A stretch of 38,988 nucleotides of DNA from an uncultured Prevotella sp. (GTDB lineage Bacteria; Bacteroidota; Bacteroidia; Bacteroidales; Bacteroidaceae), in NCBI GenBank assembly GCA_944321645.1, contig CALUMB010000017.1:1-38988 (forward strand), given 5' to 3'. A program made the translations under genes and the position numbers. Position 1 is the first letter of the stretch, and each line of letters starts with the position of its first letter. The notes under the pieces were generated by a model that was given only the letters and a program-made list of their open reading frames with translations, was not told the DNA's origin and ran no database searches. Below are positions 22,487-31,488 of this stretch, one piece after another.

Positions 22487-24259
22487 ATGGGCATAGACCG
22501 TTTCGACCTCGACGCGCAGCTCGCGCCAGCCTACGGCTCGCCCTGCGGGGCGCAGCCTCGCCCCGTGATAGGCATCACGGGCAACTATGCCGAGCCGGAG
22601 TGCAAGCTTGGCGAGGCTTACTACAAGTCGGTGGCGGCGGCAGGCGGCACGCCGCTCGTGGTGCCGCCCGTGGCCGACGTGGATGCCATTGCCGCCGCGC
22701 TCGACCGCGTCGACGGGCTGCTGCTCAGCGGCGGGGCCGACATCAACCCCCTGTTCGAGGGCAAGGAGCCGCAGCCCGCGCTCCACTCGATAAACGCCGA
22801 GCGCGACCTGCCGGAGCTGTTGGCCGTGCGCATGGCCTACAACCGCCGCCTGCCCATGCTCGGCATCTGCCGGGGCGTGCAGGCGCTGGCCGTGGCCTTG
22901 GGCGGGAGCGTGGCGCAGGACATTGCCGCCACGGCCACCGTGAAGCACAGCCAGGACGCGCGGCGCGGCGAGCCTACGCACACCGTGGAGCTGCGCGAGG
23001 GCAGCACGCTGCGCTCGCTCTACGGCACGGGGAGGATAGCCGTCAACTCGTTCCACCACCAGGCCGTGGCCGACGTCGGCCCGAAGTTCCGCGTGGCGGC
23101 CACCGCCGCCGACGGCGTGGTGGAGGCCATGGAGAGCAGCGAGTACCTTCCCATCATCGGCGTGCAGTGGCACCCGGAGTGCCTTGCCGAGGGCGGCCCG
23201 CTGTTCGGCTGGCTCGTGGGCGAGGCGGCTGGCTACCGCCAGGCCCGCCGGACGCTTGGCCGCGTGCTCACGCTCGACTCCCACTGCGACACGCCGATGA
23301 AGTTCGCCTCGGGGGCGCACTTCGAGCGACGCGACCCGCAACTGCTCGTAGACCTGCACAAGATGGCCGACGGCGGCCAGGATGCCACGGTGATGGTGGC
23401 CTACCTGCCGCAGCCCAAGCCGGGCGAGGGCTTCGGCGGCCTCGTGGGGATGCCCGCCTGCGGCCCGAAGGCTTACGCCGACATGATGTTCGACCGCATC
23501 GAGGCACTGCCCGCCGCCTGCGCGGGGCGCGTGGCCATAGCCCGCACGCCGGCAGACCTGGCCGCCAACAAGGCAGCGGGGCGGAAGTCGATAATGCTCG
23601 GAATTGAAAACGGACTGGCCCTCGAGGGCGACGTGGCCAACGTGGGGCACTTCGCGCGGCGCGGCGCGGTGTACATCACGCTGTGCCACAACGGCGACAA
23701 CGACCTGTGCGACAGTGCGCGCGGCTGTTCCACCCATGGCGGCGTGAGCGAGCTTGGCGCGAAGGCCATTGCCGAGATGAACCGCATGGGCGTGATGGTA
23801 GACCTCAGCCACGCCTCGGAGCGCAGCTTCTACGACGCGCTCGACGTCAGCCGCCTGCCCATAGTGTGCAGCCACAGCAGCTCGCGGGCGCTGTGCGACC
23901 ACCCGCGCAACCTCACCGACGACCAGATGCGCGCCCTCGCCGCCAAGGGGGGCGTGGCGCAGACCACGTTCTACGCGGGCTTCCTGCGCACCGGGGGCGA
24001 GGCCACCGTGCTCGACGCCATGGCACACCTGGAGCACGCCATCGGCGTGATGGGCATCGACCACGTGGGCATCGGCACCGACTTCGACGGCGACGGCGGC
24101 GTGCCGGGCATGGCCGACTCGTCGGACGTGGTGAGCTTCACGCGGCGGCTGCTCGCCCGGAGGTACAGCGAGGCCGACATACGGAAGATTTGGGGCGGCA
24201 ACTTCCTGCGCGTGATGGCGCAGGTGCAGGCCGCCCGCAACGCAAATCAGCCTAATTAG
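22487..24259 (+). CDS. Fused class-I glutamine-amidotransferase-like hydrolase (C26) and membrane dipeptidase (M19)
   Basis: This is a 590-aa two-domain enzyme. Residues ~25-245 are a peptidase C26/PuuD-like gamma-glutamyl hydrolase: nucleophile Cys128 in GICRG and the His229/Glu231 pair in WHPE. Residues ~260-585 are a renal-dipeptidase (M19) domain: His266/Asp268 in HCD, bridging Glu374 in GIENG, His442 in DLSHAS, His463 in HSSSR, and TDFDG at 531-535. No signal peptide is visible, so it should be cytoplasmic. It could cut gamma-glutamyl bonds and then hydrolyse the released dipeptide, for example in glutathione or gamma-glutamyl peptide breakdown; this coupling is inference. It is close behind the Lrp gene. 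Confidence 0.88.
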   Translation: MGIDRFDLDAQLAPAYGSPCGAQPRPVIGITGNYAEPECKLGEAYYKSVAAAGGTPLVVPPVADVDAIAAALDRVDGLLLSGGADINPLFEGKEPQPALHSINAERDLPELLAVRMAYNRRLPMLGICRGVQALAVALGGSVAQDIAATATVKHSQDARRGEPTHTVELREGSTLRSLYGTGRIAVNSFHHQAVADVGPKFRVAATAADGVVEAMESSEYLPIIGVQWHPECLAEGGPLFGWLVGEAAGYRQARRTLGRVLTLDSHCDTPMKFASGAHFERRDPQLLVDLHKMADGGQDATVMVAYLPQPKPGEGFGGLVGMPACGPKAYADMMFDRIEALPAACAGRVAIARTPADLAANKAAGRKSIMLGIENGLALEGDVANVGHFARRGAVYITLCHNGDNDLCDSARGCSTHGGVSELGAKAIAEMNRMGVMVDLSHASERSFYDALDVSRLPIVCSHSSSRALCDHPRNLTDDQMRALAAKGGVAQTTFYAGFLRTGGEATVLDAMAHLEHAIGVMGIDHVGIGTDFDGDGGVPGMADSSDVVSFTRRLLARRYSEADIRKIWGGNFLRVMAQVQAARNANQPN

Positions 24260-24307
24260 TCCGATTAGCCCAATTAGTCAAATTAGTAAAAGATTCCCCA
24301 AAATCCA

Positions 24308-25300
24308 ATGAAACACTTCACCACCACCTTGGTTTGCCTTGCCGCAATGGCCGTGCTGGCCGCGTGCGGGGGCAGGAAAACGCCTTCCGAAGATGCGGCC
24401 CCGCTGGCCGTGGGGCCGCAGTTCAACGCCGACAGCGCCTATGCCTACTGCGCCGCGCAGTGCGCCTTCGGGCCGCGGACGATGAACAGCGCGGCCCACG
24501 ACAGCTGCGGCCGGTGGATAGAGCGCACCTTCGCCCGCCACGGCATGAGCGTAAAGACGCAGCAAGCCACGCTGCGCGGCTACGACGGCACGCCGCTGCG
24601 GGCCACCAACATCATAGCCAGCTACAGGCCGGAGGCCGTGGAGCGCATATTGGTGTGCGCCCACTGGGACAGCCGCCCGTGGGCCGACAACGACCCCGAC
24701 ACGGCTAACTGGCGCAAGCCCGTGATGGCGGCCAACGACGGGGCGAGCGGCGTGGCCGTAATGCTTGAGCTGGCGCGCCTCGTGGGGGCGCAGGACAGCC
24801 TCGCCGTGGGCATCGACTTCGTGTGCTTCGACGCCGAGGACTGGGGCGTGCCGCAGTGGAGCGACCATGCCGACGATGGCTCGTCGTGGGCGCTCGGCGC
24901 AGCCCATTGGGCGGAGAACGCCGCCAAGGAGGGCTACAAGGCGCGTTTCGGCATACTGCTCGACATGGTTGGCGGGCGCGGGGCGCGGTTCTACCAGGAG
25001 GGGGTGTCGCTGCAATATGCGCCCCAGGTGGTGGACAAGGTGTGGGCGGCAGCCGCCACCGTGGGCCACGGCAGCCTCTTCCCGGCAGCGGCGGGGGGCA
25101 TGGTGACCGACGACCACGTGCCTGTGAACGAGAAGGCGGGCATCCCGACAATCGACATCATACCCTATTATCCCGACTGCGCGGAGAGCAGCTTCGGCCC
25201 TACGTGGCACACCGTGGACGACGATATGGACAACATCGACAGGAACACGCTCGGCGCCGTGGGCCAGACCGTGGTGCAAGTGCTGTTCAGCGAGAAATAA
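24308..25300 (+). CDS. M28-family zinc peptidase/glutaminyl-cyclase-like lipoprotein
   Basis: The 330-aa protein has a lipoprotein signal (lipobox LAAC, Cys20). The fold matches M28 and bacterial glutaminyl-peptide cyclases: AHWDSRP (His119), AANDGASG with Asp144, FDAEDWG with Glu177, DMVGG, DDHVPVNEKAGIPTIDII and a final His in TWHTVDDD. Those zinc-ligand positions are all present. It may form N-terminal pyroglutamate on exported proteins, which in T9SS bacteria begin with Gln after signal cleavage, or act as an aminopeptidase. The first is favoured by family resemblance and by the AQ/AQE signal junctions of secreted proteins here. It follows the fused hydrolase by 48 bp and ends at a strong terminator. 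Confidence 0.82.
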   Translation: MKHFTTTLVCLAAMAVLAACGGRKTPSEDAAPLAVGPQFNADSAYAYCAAQCAFGPRTMNSAAHDSCGRWIERTFARHGMSVKTQQATLRGYDGTPLRATNIIASYRPEAVERILVCAHWDSRPWADNDPDTANWRKPVMAANDGASGVAVMLELARLVGAQDSLAVGIDFVCFDAEDWGVPQWSDHADDGSSWALGAAHWAENAAKEGYKARFGILLDMVGGRGARFYQEGVSLQYAPQVVDKVWAAAATVGHGSLFPAAAGGMVTDDHVPVNEKAGIPTIDIIPYYPDCAESSFGPTWHTVDDDMDNIDRNTLGAVGQTVVQVLFSEK

Positions 25301-25337
25301 GCTAAAGGGGCGGAGGTCTTTCCTCCGCCCCTTTAGC
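25301..25337. terminator. Bidirectional terminator between convergent genes
   Basis: Perfect 16-bp arms GCTAAAGGGGCGGAGG (25301-25316) and CCTCCGCCCCTTTAGC (25322-25337) with a 5-nt loop lie between the M28 gene (plus) and the nucleoside kinase (minus). The T run is short on each side. Confidence 0.85.
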
Positions 25338-25385
25338 GTGCTTTTGCGCCGCTTTCGCGGCGCGTGGCCACGCCACGGCCATCGC

Positions 25386-27047
25386 CTAATACTTGAACGA
25401 GCTGCCGCCGAGGAACTCGCGCAGGAGCGACGTGGACGGCACCTGGCGGTTGGGTATCGGCCTGATGTACTTCAGGAACTTTAGCAGGCGGTATGCCTCG
25501 CTGTACTCGTCGGCGTTTTCAGGCACAAGCTCGAGCAGCGGCTCGGCCTGCGTCTTCAGCACCGCAAGCTCGAAGAGCATGGCCGTGTTGAACATCGCGT
25601 CGGCGTTTTCTTGGAACGGGAATATCCATTTGTTCTCCCCTGCCCTCACCGACGGCCAGCGGCGTATGGTGTCGCGGGCCGACACCCCGCGGTATTTGTA
25701 GTCGCGGATGATGCGGCGCAGCATCCTGTTGTCGGTGGTGGGGATGTAGTTGTGGGAGTCGAGCAGTATAGTGGTCAGGGCGGATGCGTAGACGCGGTAG
25801 ATGAGCGGGTCGGGTATCTTGGCCGTAAGCTCGGGGTTGAGGGCGTGTATGCCCTCTATCACGAGCACCTCGTTGCCCTCAAGCTTCAGCCTGCGGCCGC
25901 TCTTCTCGCTGCGCCCCGTCTGGAAGTTGTACTTGGGCAGCTCCACCTCGTCGCCCCTGAACAGCGCGTTCATCTGCTCGTTGAGCAGGTCGAGGTTGAG
26001 GGCGTGCAGGTGCTCGAAGTCGTATTCGCCCCGCTCGTCCTTCGGCGTCAGCTCGCGGTCCACGAAGTAGTCGTCGAGCGAGATAGGCACTGGGTGGAGC
26101 CCGTTGGCCAGCAGCTGGATGGAGAGCCGCTTGCAGGTGGTGGTCTTCCCGCTCGACGACGGGCCGGCGATGAGCACCATCTTCACCCCGCGTCGGTCGG
26201 ATATTTCTTCGGCTATGTTCACTATCTTCTTCTCTTGCAGTGCTTCCGAGAGTGTGATGAGCTGCGTGGCGTGGCCCTCGTCCACCGCCTCGTTGAGGTC
26301 GCCGATGGTGCGCAGGCCGAGAATCTGCTGCCAGCGGTGGTGCTCCTTGAATATCTCGAAGAGCTTGTCTTGCTTGAGGTACTCGCCCAGGCGCGAGGGG
26401 TCGTCTATCGACGGTATGCGCAGCAGCAGGCCGTCGAAGTATTTCTCCAGCCCGAAGAGGTGGATGTCGCCCGTGTTGGTGAGCACGGTGCCGTAGTAGT
26501 TGTCGATGTATCCGTCTATTTCGTAGTAGGTGGTGTAAAGCTTGCCGGTGCTTTTCAGCAGCTTCACTTTCGAGTTCGAGCCGAGTTCGCGGAACTTGTC
26601 CATGGCCTCTTCCGTGGTAGACTCGTGGCGGTGGATGGGAATGTGGGCGTCGATTATCTCCCTCATGCGGGTGCGCAGCCGCTCCACGTCGTCGTAGGTC
26701 ACGTAGCGCCCGATGTTGAGGTCGCAGTAGTAGCCGTTGGAAACGGGGATGTCGATGTAGACCTTGCCGTCGGGGTAGAGGTCGTGTACGGCCTTGCAGA
26801 GCACGAAGAAGAGGCTGCGCACGTAGGCCCGCCAGCCCGACGTGGAGCGCAGGGAGAGGAACTCCACGTCCTTGTTGTTGTAGACGCGGTAGTGCATCCC
26901 CTCCACCCGGTTGTTCACCTTGGCGCTCACGGGGCCGTAGTCCATCTGGAGGCCGAGTTCGCAGAAAACTTCAGAAAGTGTGCTGCCGATTCGTATGTTT
27001 TGCGTTTTTTTATTATTTTTGCAACGTATTTGTAATGTCTGTTCCAT
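25386..27047 (-). CDS. Nucleoside kinase with TGS/threonyl-tRNA-synthetase-like N-terminus
   Basis: The 553-aa protein has an N-terminal TGS-like beta-grasp part (~5-70), then a region resembling the threonyl-tRNA-synthetase second domain (~75-230), and a P-loop kinase of the uridine kinase/phosphoribulokinase group (~270-480). The P-loop GPSSSGKTT spans 295-303, followed by an SLDDYFVDRE block and an IEGIHALNPEL segment. It should phosphorylate a nucleoside, probably uridine or cytidine. This fused form is common in Bacteroidota. The gene is divergent from the Na/Pi cotransporter. A weak TAACTTTA box lies at 27082-27075. Confidence 0.88.
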   Translation of the reverse strand: MEQTLQIRCKNNKKTQNIRIGSTLSEVFCELGLQMDYGPVSAKVNNRVEGMHYRVYNNKDVEFLSLRSTSGWRAYVRSLFFVLCKAVHDLYPDGKVYIDIPVSNGYYCDLNIGRYVTYDDVERLRTRMREIIDAHIPIHRHESTTEEAMDKFRELGSNSKVKLLKSTGKLYTTYYEIDGYIDNYYGTVLTNTGDIHLFGLEKYFDGLLLRIPSIDDPSRLGEYLKQDKLFEIFKEHHRWQQILGLRTIGDLNEAVDEGHATQLITLSEALQEKKIVNIAEEISDRRGVKMVLIAGPSSSGKTTTCKRLSIQLLANGLHPVPISLDDYFVDRELTPKDERGEYDFEHLHALNLDLLNEQMNALFRGDEVELPKYNFQTGRSEKSGRRLKLEGNEVLVIEGIHALNPELTAKIPDPLIYRVYASALTTILLDSHNYIPTTDNRMLRRIIRDYKYRGVSARDTIRRWPSVRAGENKWIFPFQENADAMFNTAMLFELAVLKTQAEPLLELVPENADEYSEAYRLLKFLKYIRPIPNRQVPSTSLLREFLGGSSFKY

Positions 27048-27133
27048 GTGCGCGTCTTTAGGGATTAGCGTTCGTAAAGTTACAGCGTTTTTTCCGATGT
27101 CGCGCTAAAACCAGAAACAAATTATATTAAAAT

Positions 27134-28825
27134 ATGTCGATTTGGATTTTTTTTAAGATTATCGGGTCGCTCGCGTTGCTGATTTACGGCATGAAGGTGA
27201 TGAGCGAAGCCCTGCAGAAGATGGCCGGCTCGCAGCTGCGCCACATCCTGGCCACGATGACGAAGAACCGCTTCACCGGGTTGCTCACCGGGATGTTCGT
27301 CACGTGCTCCGTGCAGTCGTCGTCGGCCACCACGGTGATGACCGTCTCGTTCGTCAACGCGGGCCTGCTCACCCTCGCCCAGGCCATTTCCATCATCATG
27401 GGGGCCAACATCGGCACCACGCTCACGGCCTGGATAATGAGCCTCGGCTTCTCGTTCAACTTCACCGACGTGGTGTTCCCGGCCTTCATCGTGGGCATAC
27501 TGCTCATCTACACGCGCCGCCGGCGCTACCTTGGCGACTTCCTTTTCGGCATAGCGTTCATGTTTTTCTCGCTCGCCCTGCTTAGCGAGACGGGCAACGA
27601 GATGGACTTGGGCCACAACAAGGCCCTGCTCGATTTCTTCAGCTCGTTCGACACGGGCAGCTACCTCACCATTATCATCTTCCTCCTGATTGGCACCGTG
27701 CTTACGTGCATCCTGCAGTCGTCGGCCGCACTGATGGCCATCACGATGATGCTCTGCTCGAGCGGCGTGCTGCCAATTTACCTTGGCATCGCCCTCGTGA
27801 TGGGAGAGAACATCGGGACAACGGCCACTGCCAACCTTGCCGCGCTCGGGGCCAACACCCAGGCGCGCCGCGCAGCCCTGGCCCACCTTGTGTTCAACGT
27901 GTTCGGCGTGCTGTGGGTGCTGTGCTGCTTCTATCCCTTCGTCAACATGGTGTGCGGGTTCGTGGGCTTCGACCCGCTCGTGGGCGACACCGACCCGGTA
28001 AGGCTGTCGGTGGTGCTGGCCGCGTTCCACACCTCGTTCAACGTATGCAACACGTTCATTCTCATCTGGTTCATCCCGCAAATCGAGCGCGTGGTGTGCT
28101 GGATGGTGAAGCCGCGCTCTGCCGACGACGAGGACGAGTTCCGCCTGTGCTACATCGGCGGCAACGCCATAATGAAGACCCCGGAGCTTTCGGTGCTCGA
28201 GGCGCAGAAGGAGATAACGGCGTTTGCCGAGCGCATGAGGCGGATGTTCGGCTTTGTGCGCGAGCTGCTTGTCACGAAGAACGAAACGGCCTTCGCCAAG
28301 CTCTTCAGCCGAATAGAGAAGTATGAGGGCATTTCGGACAACATGGAGATTGAAATCGCCAAATACTTGGACAGCGTGAGCGACGCACACCTTAGCGACG
28401 AGACGAAGGCGAAGATACGCGCCATGCTGCGCGAAATATCCGAGCTGGAGAGCATCGGCGACAGTTGCTACAACATCGCGCGCACCATCAACCGCAAGGC
28501 GGGCGGCAAGGAGGACTTCACCGAGCAGCAGTACGAGCACCTGCAGCAGATGTTCGAGCTGACAGACGACAGCCTTACGCAGATGAACGTGCTGCTGGCA
28601 GGGCGCAAGGACCGCTTCGACGTGAACCGCTCGTTTAACATCGAGAACGAGATAAACAACTACCGCAACCAGCTAAAGAGCCAAAACATAAACGACGTTG
28701 ACAACCATCTCTACACTTACGCCATCGGCACGATGTACATGGACATCGTGAGCGAGTGCGAGAAGCTTGGCGACTACGTGGTCAACGTGGTGGAGGCGCG
28801 TATGGGTACGCGCAAGAACAGTTAG
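27134..28825 (+). CDS. Na/Pi-cotransporter family protein (NptA/YjbB-like)
   Basis: The 563-aa protein has about eight membrane helices in two inverted repeats. Each carries the hallmark QSSSAT (VQSSSATTVMTV near 60, LQSSAALMAITM near 196) and GANIGTT/GENIGTT segments, which form the Na+ and phosphate sites. The cytoplasmic C-terminal ~200 residues are PhoU-like helices (RRMFGFVREL, ELESIGDSCYNIAR). It transports or exports phosphate with sodium at the inner membrane. A strong hairpin terminator follows the stop. Confidence 0.9.
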   Translation: MSIWIFFKIIGSLALLIYGMKVMSEALQKMAGSQLRHILATMTKNRFTGLLTGMFVTCSVQSSSATTVMTVSFVNAGLLTLAQAISIIMGANIGTTLTAWIMSLGFSFNFTDVVFPAFIVGILLIYTRRRRYLGDFLFGIAFMFFSLALLSETGNEMDLGHNKALLDFFSSFDTGSYLTIIIFLLIGTVLTCILQSSAALMAITMMLCSSGVLPIYLGIALVMGENIGTTATANLAALGANTQARRAALAHLVFNVFGVLWVLCCFYPFVNMVCGFVGFDPLVGDTDPVRLSVVLAAFHTSFNVCNTFILIWFIPQIERVVCWMVKPRSADDEDEFRLCYIGGNAIMKTPELSVLEAQKEITAFAERMRRMFGFVRELLVTKNETAFAKLFSRIEKYEGISDNMEIEIAKYLDSVSDAHLSDETKAKIRAMLREISELESIGDSCYNIARTINRKAGGKEDFTEQQYEHLQQMFELTDDSLTQMNVLLAGRKDRFDVNRSFNIENEINNYRNQLKSQNINDVDNHLYTYAIGTMYMDIVSECEKLGDYVVNVVEARMGTRKNS

Positions 28826-28847
28826 GCGCCAGGGGCGACCTGCAAAT

Positions 28848-28907
28848 ACCGGCTGCGGCCATGGAGCCACCCGTTCGACGGGGCTTCATGGCCGCAGCCG
28901 GTTTTTC
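28848..28907 (+). terminator. Intrinsic terminator after the Na/Pi cotransporter
   Basis: Perfect 16-bp arms ACCGGCTGCGGCCATG (28848-28863) and CATGGCCGCAGCCGGT (28887-28902) are followed by TTTTTCG. The hairpin serves the plus strand; the convergent ispG ends just beyond. Confidence 0.9.
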
Positions 28908-28931
28908 GTGCCGGGGATTGGCTTCCCCGGG

Positions 28932-30830
28932 TCAGTTGCCTTGCCGCCTGTCTTCCTCGATGAGGCTCAGCAGGCGTTCCACGGCCTCCTCCTCCGGGAT
29001 GTTCTTTGCCACGCACTCCTTGCGGCGGTAGAGCGAAATCCGGCCTCTCCCGGCGCCCACGTAGCCGTAGTCGGCGTCGGCCATCTCGCCCGGGCCGTTC
29101 ACTATGCAGCCCATTATGCCTATCTTCAGCCCGGCCATCGATGCCGTGGCCTCTTTTATGCGGGCTATGGTAGAGCGCAGGTCGTAGAGCGTGCGCCCGC
29201 ACCCCGGGCAGCTTATGTACTCGGTCTTGGTGGTGCGCAGCCGCGCCGCCTGCAGTATGGCGAACGCCGTCGATTCCACGTCGGCGGCAGGCAGCGTGCC
29301 GTCGTTCATCAGCCAGATGCCGTCGCACAGGCCGTCCATCATGAGTGCGCCCATGTCGGCGGCGGCCTCTATCTGGAAGTCGCCCTTCTCTTCGGCCGAG
29401 TGGCGGTACATCTGGCAGAACACGACGGGGGTCTGCACCCCCGCGAGCATCATCTCGTGCACCAGCGCGCGCTGTTCGCCGAGTCGGTTGGCGTGGTTCG
29501 TCATGCAGACGGCCACCACCTCGGGGTGGGCCTTTAGGCAGGCAGCGTATTCCTCGGCGGCAACGCCATACTGCAACACGAGGAACTTGACCCTGCCCGG
29601 CACCAGCCCGACAAACGGCATGGCTGTGTGCGGGAATATCGGAACGATGTCTGCCCCGGGATGGGCGGCACGCAGCGCGGCGCACTCGCCGAAGTCGGCC
29701 ACCAGCACGGGGCGTTTGGCATTGCCATCAGTGCCGTTGTCGCTGTCGCTGTCGGTGTCGGCCCAGTCGGTCCACGCCCGGCCGTCGCCTATATATACAT
29801 AATCGGCCGACGACGGCTCTGCGCAGCCCGTGCGGCTGCTCACCACCACCGGGACGCAGTCGCCGCCTACGTTGGCCACGCGGCGCGTTGGCCTCCGCTC
29901 GGGGCGCAACCAGCTGAAGCCGGGCGCTGCCTCGGCGGGTATCGGGGCGTGGCCGGCACGGCTCGTCACGTAGTCCACGAGGTGGCGTGCCACGGGAATC
30001 TCCGCCTCCGGCTCCTCCGTGAGCGACACGCGCACGGTGTCGCCCAGCCCGTCGGCCAGCAGTGCGCCTATGCCCACGGCACTCTTTATGCGCCCGTCCT
30101 CGCCCTCGCCGGCCTCCGTCACGCCGAGGTGCAGCGGATAGTCCATGCCCTCGGCCTCCATCGCGCTGACGAGCAGGCGCACCGAGCGCACCATCACCAC
30201 CGTGTTGCTGGCCTTGATGGATATCACCACGTCGTCGAACCGCTCGCGGCGGCAGATGCGCAGGAACTCCATGCAGCTCTCCACGATGCCTTCGGGCGTG
30301 TCGCCGTAGCGCGACATGATGCGGTCGGAGAGCGAGCCGTGGTTCACTCCGATGCGTATGGCCGTGTGGTGGGCGCGGCAGATGTCGAGAAGCGGCACGA
30401 AGCGTTCCTCGATCTTCTTCAGCTCGGCGGCGTACTCCTCGTCGGTGTACTCTATTTTCTTGAACGTCCGCGCCGGGTCAACGTAGTTTCCGGGGTTGAT
30501 GCGCACCTTCTCGGCGTAGAGCGCGGCCACCTCGGCCACGCGGGGGTTGAAGTGTACGTCGGCCACGAGCGGCACCGTGTAGCCGTCGGCCCGCAGCCTG
30601 GCGTTGATGTTGCGCAGGTTTTCGGCCTCCTTCACGCCCTGCGTGGTCAGGCGCACGTACTCCCCGCCCGCGTCGGCTATGCGCTTGGCCTGCGCCACCG
30701 ATGCCTCGGTGTCGCAGGTGGGCGTGGTCGTCATCGACTGCAGGCGTATCGGGTAGCCGCCGCCCATGGGCGTGTCGCCCACGCACACCACAGATGTCTC
30801 GCGGCGGCGGTAGTTGAACAGGTCGGTCAT
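28932..30830 (-). CDS. ispG: 4-hydroxy-3-methylbut-2-en-1-yl diphosphate synthase, long form
   Basis: The 632-aa enzyme of the MEP isoprenoid pathway converts 2-C-methylerythritol 2,4-cyclodiphosphate to HMBPP. The TIM-barrel part (~1-280) includes a DTEASVAQAKR segment and LVADVHFNPRVA. The 4Fe-4S domain near the C-terminus has Cys541 and Cys544 (SCPGCGRTLYDL), Cys575 (MGCIVNGPGE) and the liganding Glu582. Between them is the ~250-residue extra domain found in plant and Bacteroidota enzymes, here with a low-complexity Asp/Ser insert (DTDSDSDNGTDG). The start codon abuts the purE stop, so it is transcribed after purE. Confidence 0.95.
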   Translation of the reverse strand: MTDLFNYRRRETSVVCVGDTPMGGGYPIRLQSMTTTPTCDTEASVAQAKRIADAGGEYVRLTTQGVKEAENLRNINARLRADGYTVPLVADVHFNPRVAEVAALYAEKVRINPGNYVDPARTFKKIEYTDEEYAAELKKIEERFVPLLDICRAHHTAIRIGVNHGSLSDRIMSRYGDTPEGIVESCMEFLRICRRERFDDVVISIKASNTVVMVRSVRLLVSAMEAEGMDYPLHLGVTEAGEGEDGRIKSAVGIGALLADGLGDTVRVSLTEEPEAEIPVARHLVDYVTSRAGHAPIPAEAAPGFSWLRPERRPTRRVANVGGDCVPVVVSSRTGCAEPSSADYVYIGDGRAWTDWADTDSDSDNGTDGNAKRPVLVADFGECAALRAAHPGADIVPIFPHTAMPFVGLVPGRVKFLVLQYGVAAEEYAACLKAHPEVVAVCMTNHANRLGEQRALVHEMMLAGVQTPVVFCQMYRHSAEEKGDFQIEAAADMGALMMDGLCDGIWLMNDGTLPAADVESTAFAILQAARLRTTKTEYISCPGCGRTLYDLRSTIARIKEATASMAGLKIGIMGCIVNGPGEMADADYGYVGAGRGRISLYRRKECVAKNIPEEEAVERLLSLIEEDRRQGN

Positions 30831-31337
30831 TCAGTTCACCTTGTAGTTATATCTCACCTCGGCGAGGTCGCGGTTGGCCTTTTCTATCTTTTCCTTCAGG
30901 CCGCTCTTGTAGTCGGCCAGGCGCGTGGCGATGGCCTCGTCGGAGAGCGCGAGCATCTCCACGGCCAGTATTGCGGCGTTCTGTGCGCCGTTAACGCCTA
31001 CGGTGGCCACGGGTATTCCCGGCGGCATCTGCACGATGCTGAGCAGTGCGTCAAGCCCGTCGAGCATTCCTTTTATCGGCACGCCGATGACGGGCAGCGT
31101 GGTCGAGGCGGCTATCACGCCCGGCAGTGCGGCGGCCATGCCTGCCCCGGCTATTATCACTTTCACGCCGCGGCCCTTGGCCTGGCGGGCGAACGCCTCC
31201 ACGGCATCGGGTGTGCGGTGCGCCGACAGGGCGTTCACCTCGAACGGCACCTGCATCTCGTCTAACAGCTTGCAGGCTTTCTCCATTACGGGCAGGTCGC
31301 TCGTGCTGCCCATGATTATGCTTACCAATGGTTCCAT
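30831..31337 (-). CDS. purE: N5-carboxyaminoimidazole ribonucleotide mutase
   Basis: The 168-aa protein matches PurE, which moves the carboxyl group of N5-CAIR to give CAIR in purine synthesis. It shows the MGSTSDLPVM loop (9-18), the catalytic SAHRTP with His40, AGAGMAAALPGVIAA and IGVPIKG. The length is normal for class I. The stop codon directly meets the ispG start. Upstream, 31350-31488 is a short gap with AATTC-rich repeated words and no clear promoter. Confidence 0.95.
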   Translation of the reverse strand: MEPLVSIIMGSTSDLPVMEKACKLLDEMQVPFEVNALSAHRTPDAVEAFARQAKGRGVKVIIAGAGMAAALPGVIAASTTLPVIGVPIKGMLDGLDALLSIVQMPPGIPVATVGVNGAQNAAILAVEMLALSDEAIATRLADYKSGLKEKIEKANRDLAEVRYNYKVN

Positions 31338-31488
31338 ATGTTTTTTTTAAAATTCTTGATTCTTGACTCGTTGCGAGTTGTGGGTTTTGGGCTGTCGGCG
31401 CCTGATTGCCTATTGCCAATTCCCAAGCCTTTAATTCCCGGTCGCGCCGTGCGCGGCAATTCGTAACTCATAATTCGCAATTCCGAAC

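Noticed and set aside
22418-24064. Long open frame on the minus strand opposite the C26-M19 fusion gene
   Set aside because: It is a shadow of a GC-rich gene. The translation is rich in His, Ala, Arg and Val with no domain, while the plus-strand frame has complete catalytic motifs.
25301-25337. Mobile-element end because of perfect inverted arms
   Set aside because: Its position between two convergent stop codons, the short loop and single occurrence fit a bidirectional terminator.
27122-28540. 472-aa minus-strand frame opposite the Na/Pi cotransporter
   Set aside because: It is an antisense artefact of high GC content. The plus frame carries both QSSSA motifs.
29628-31265. 545-aa plus-strand frame opposite ispG and purE
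   Set aside because: It spans two well-identified antisense genes and encodes a low-complexity His/Val/Gly-rich sequence without motifs.
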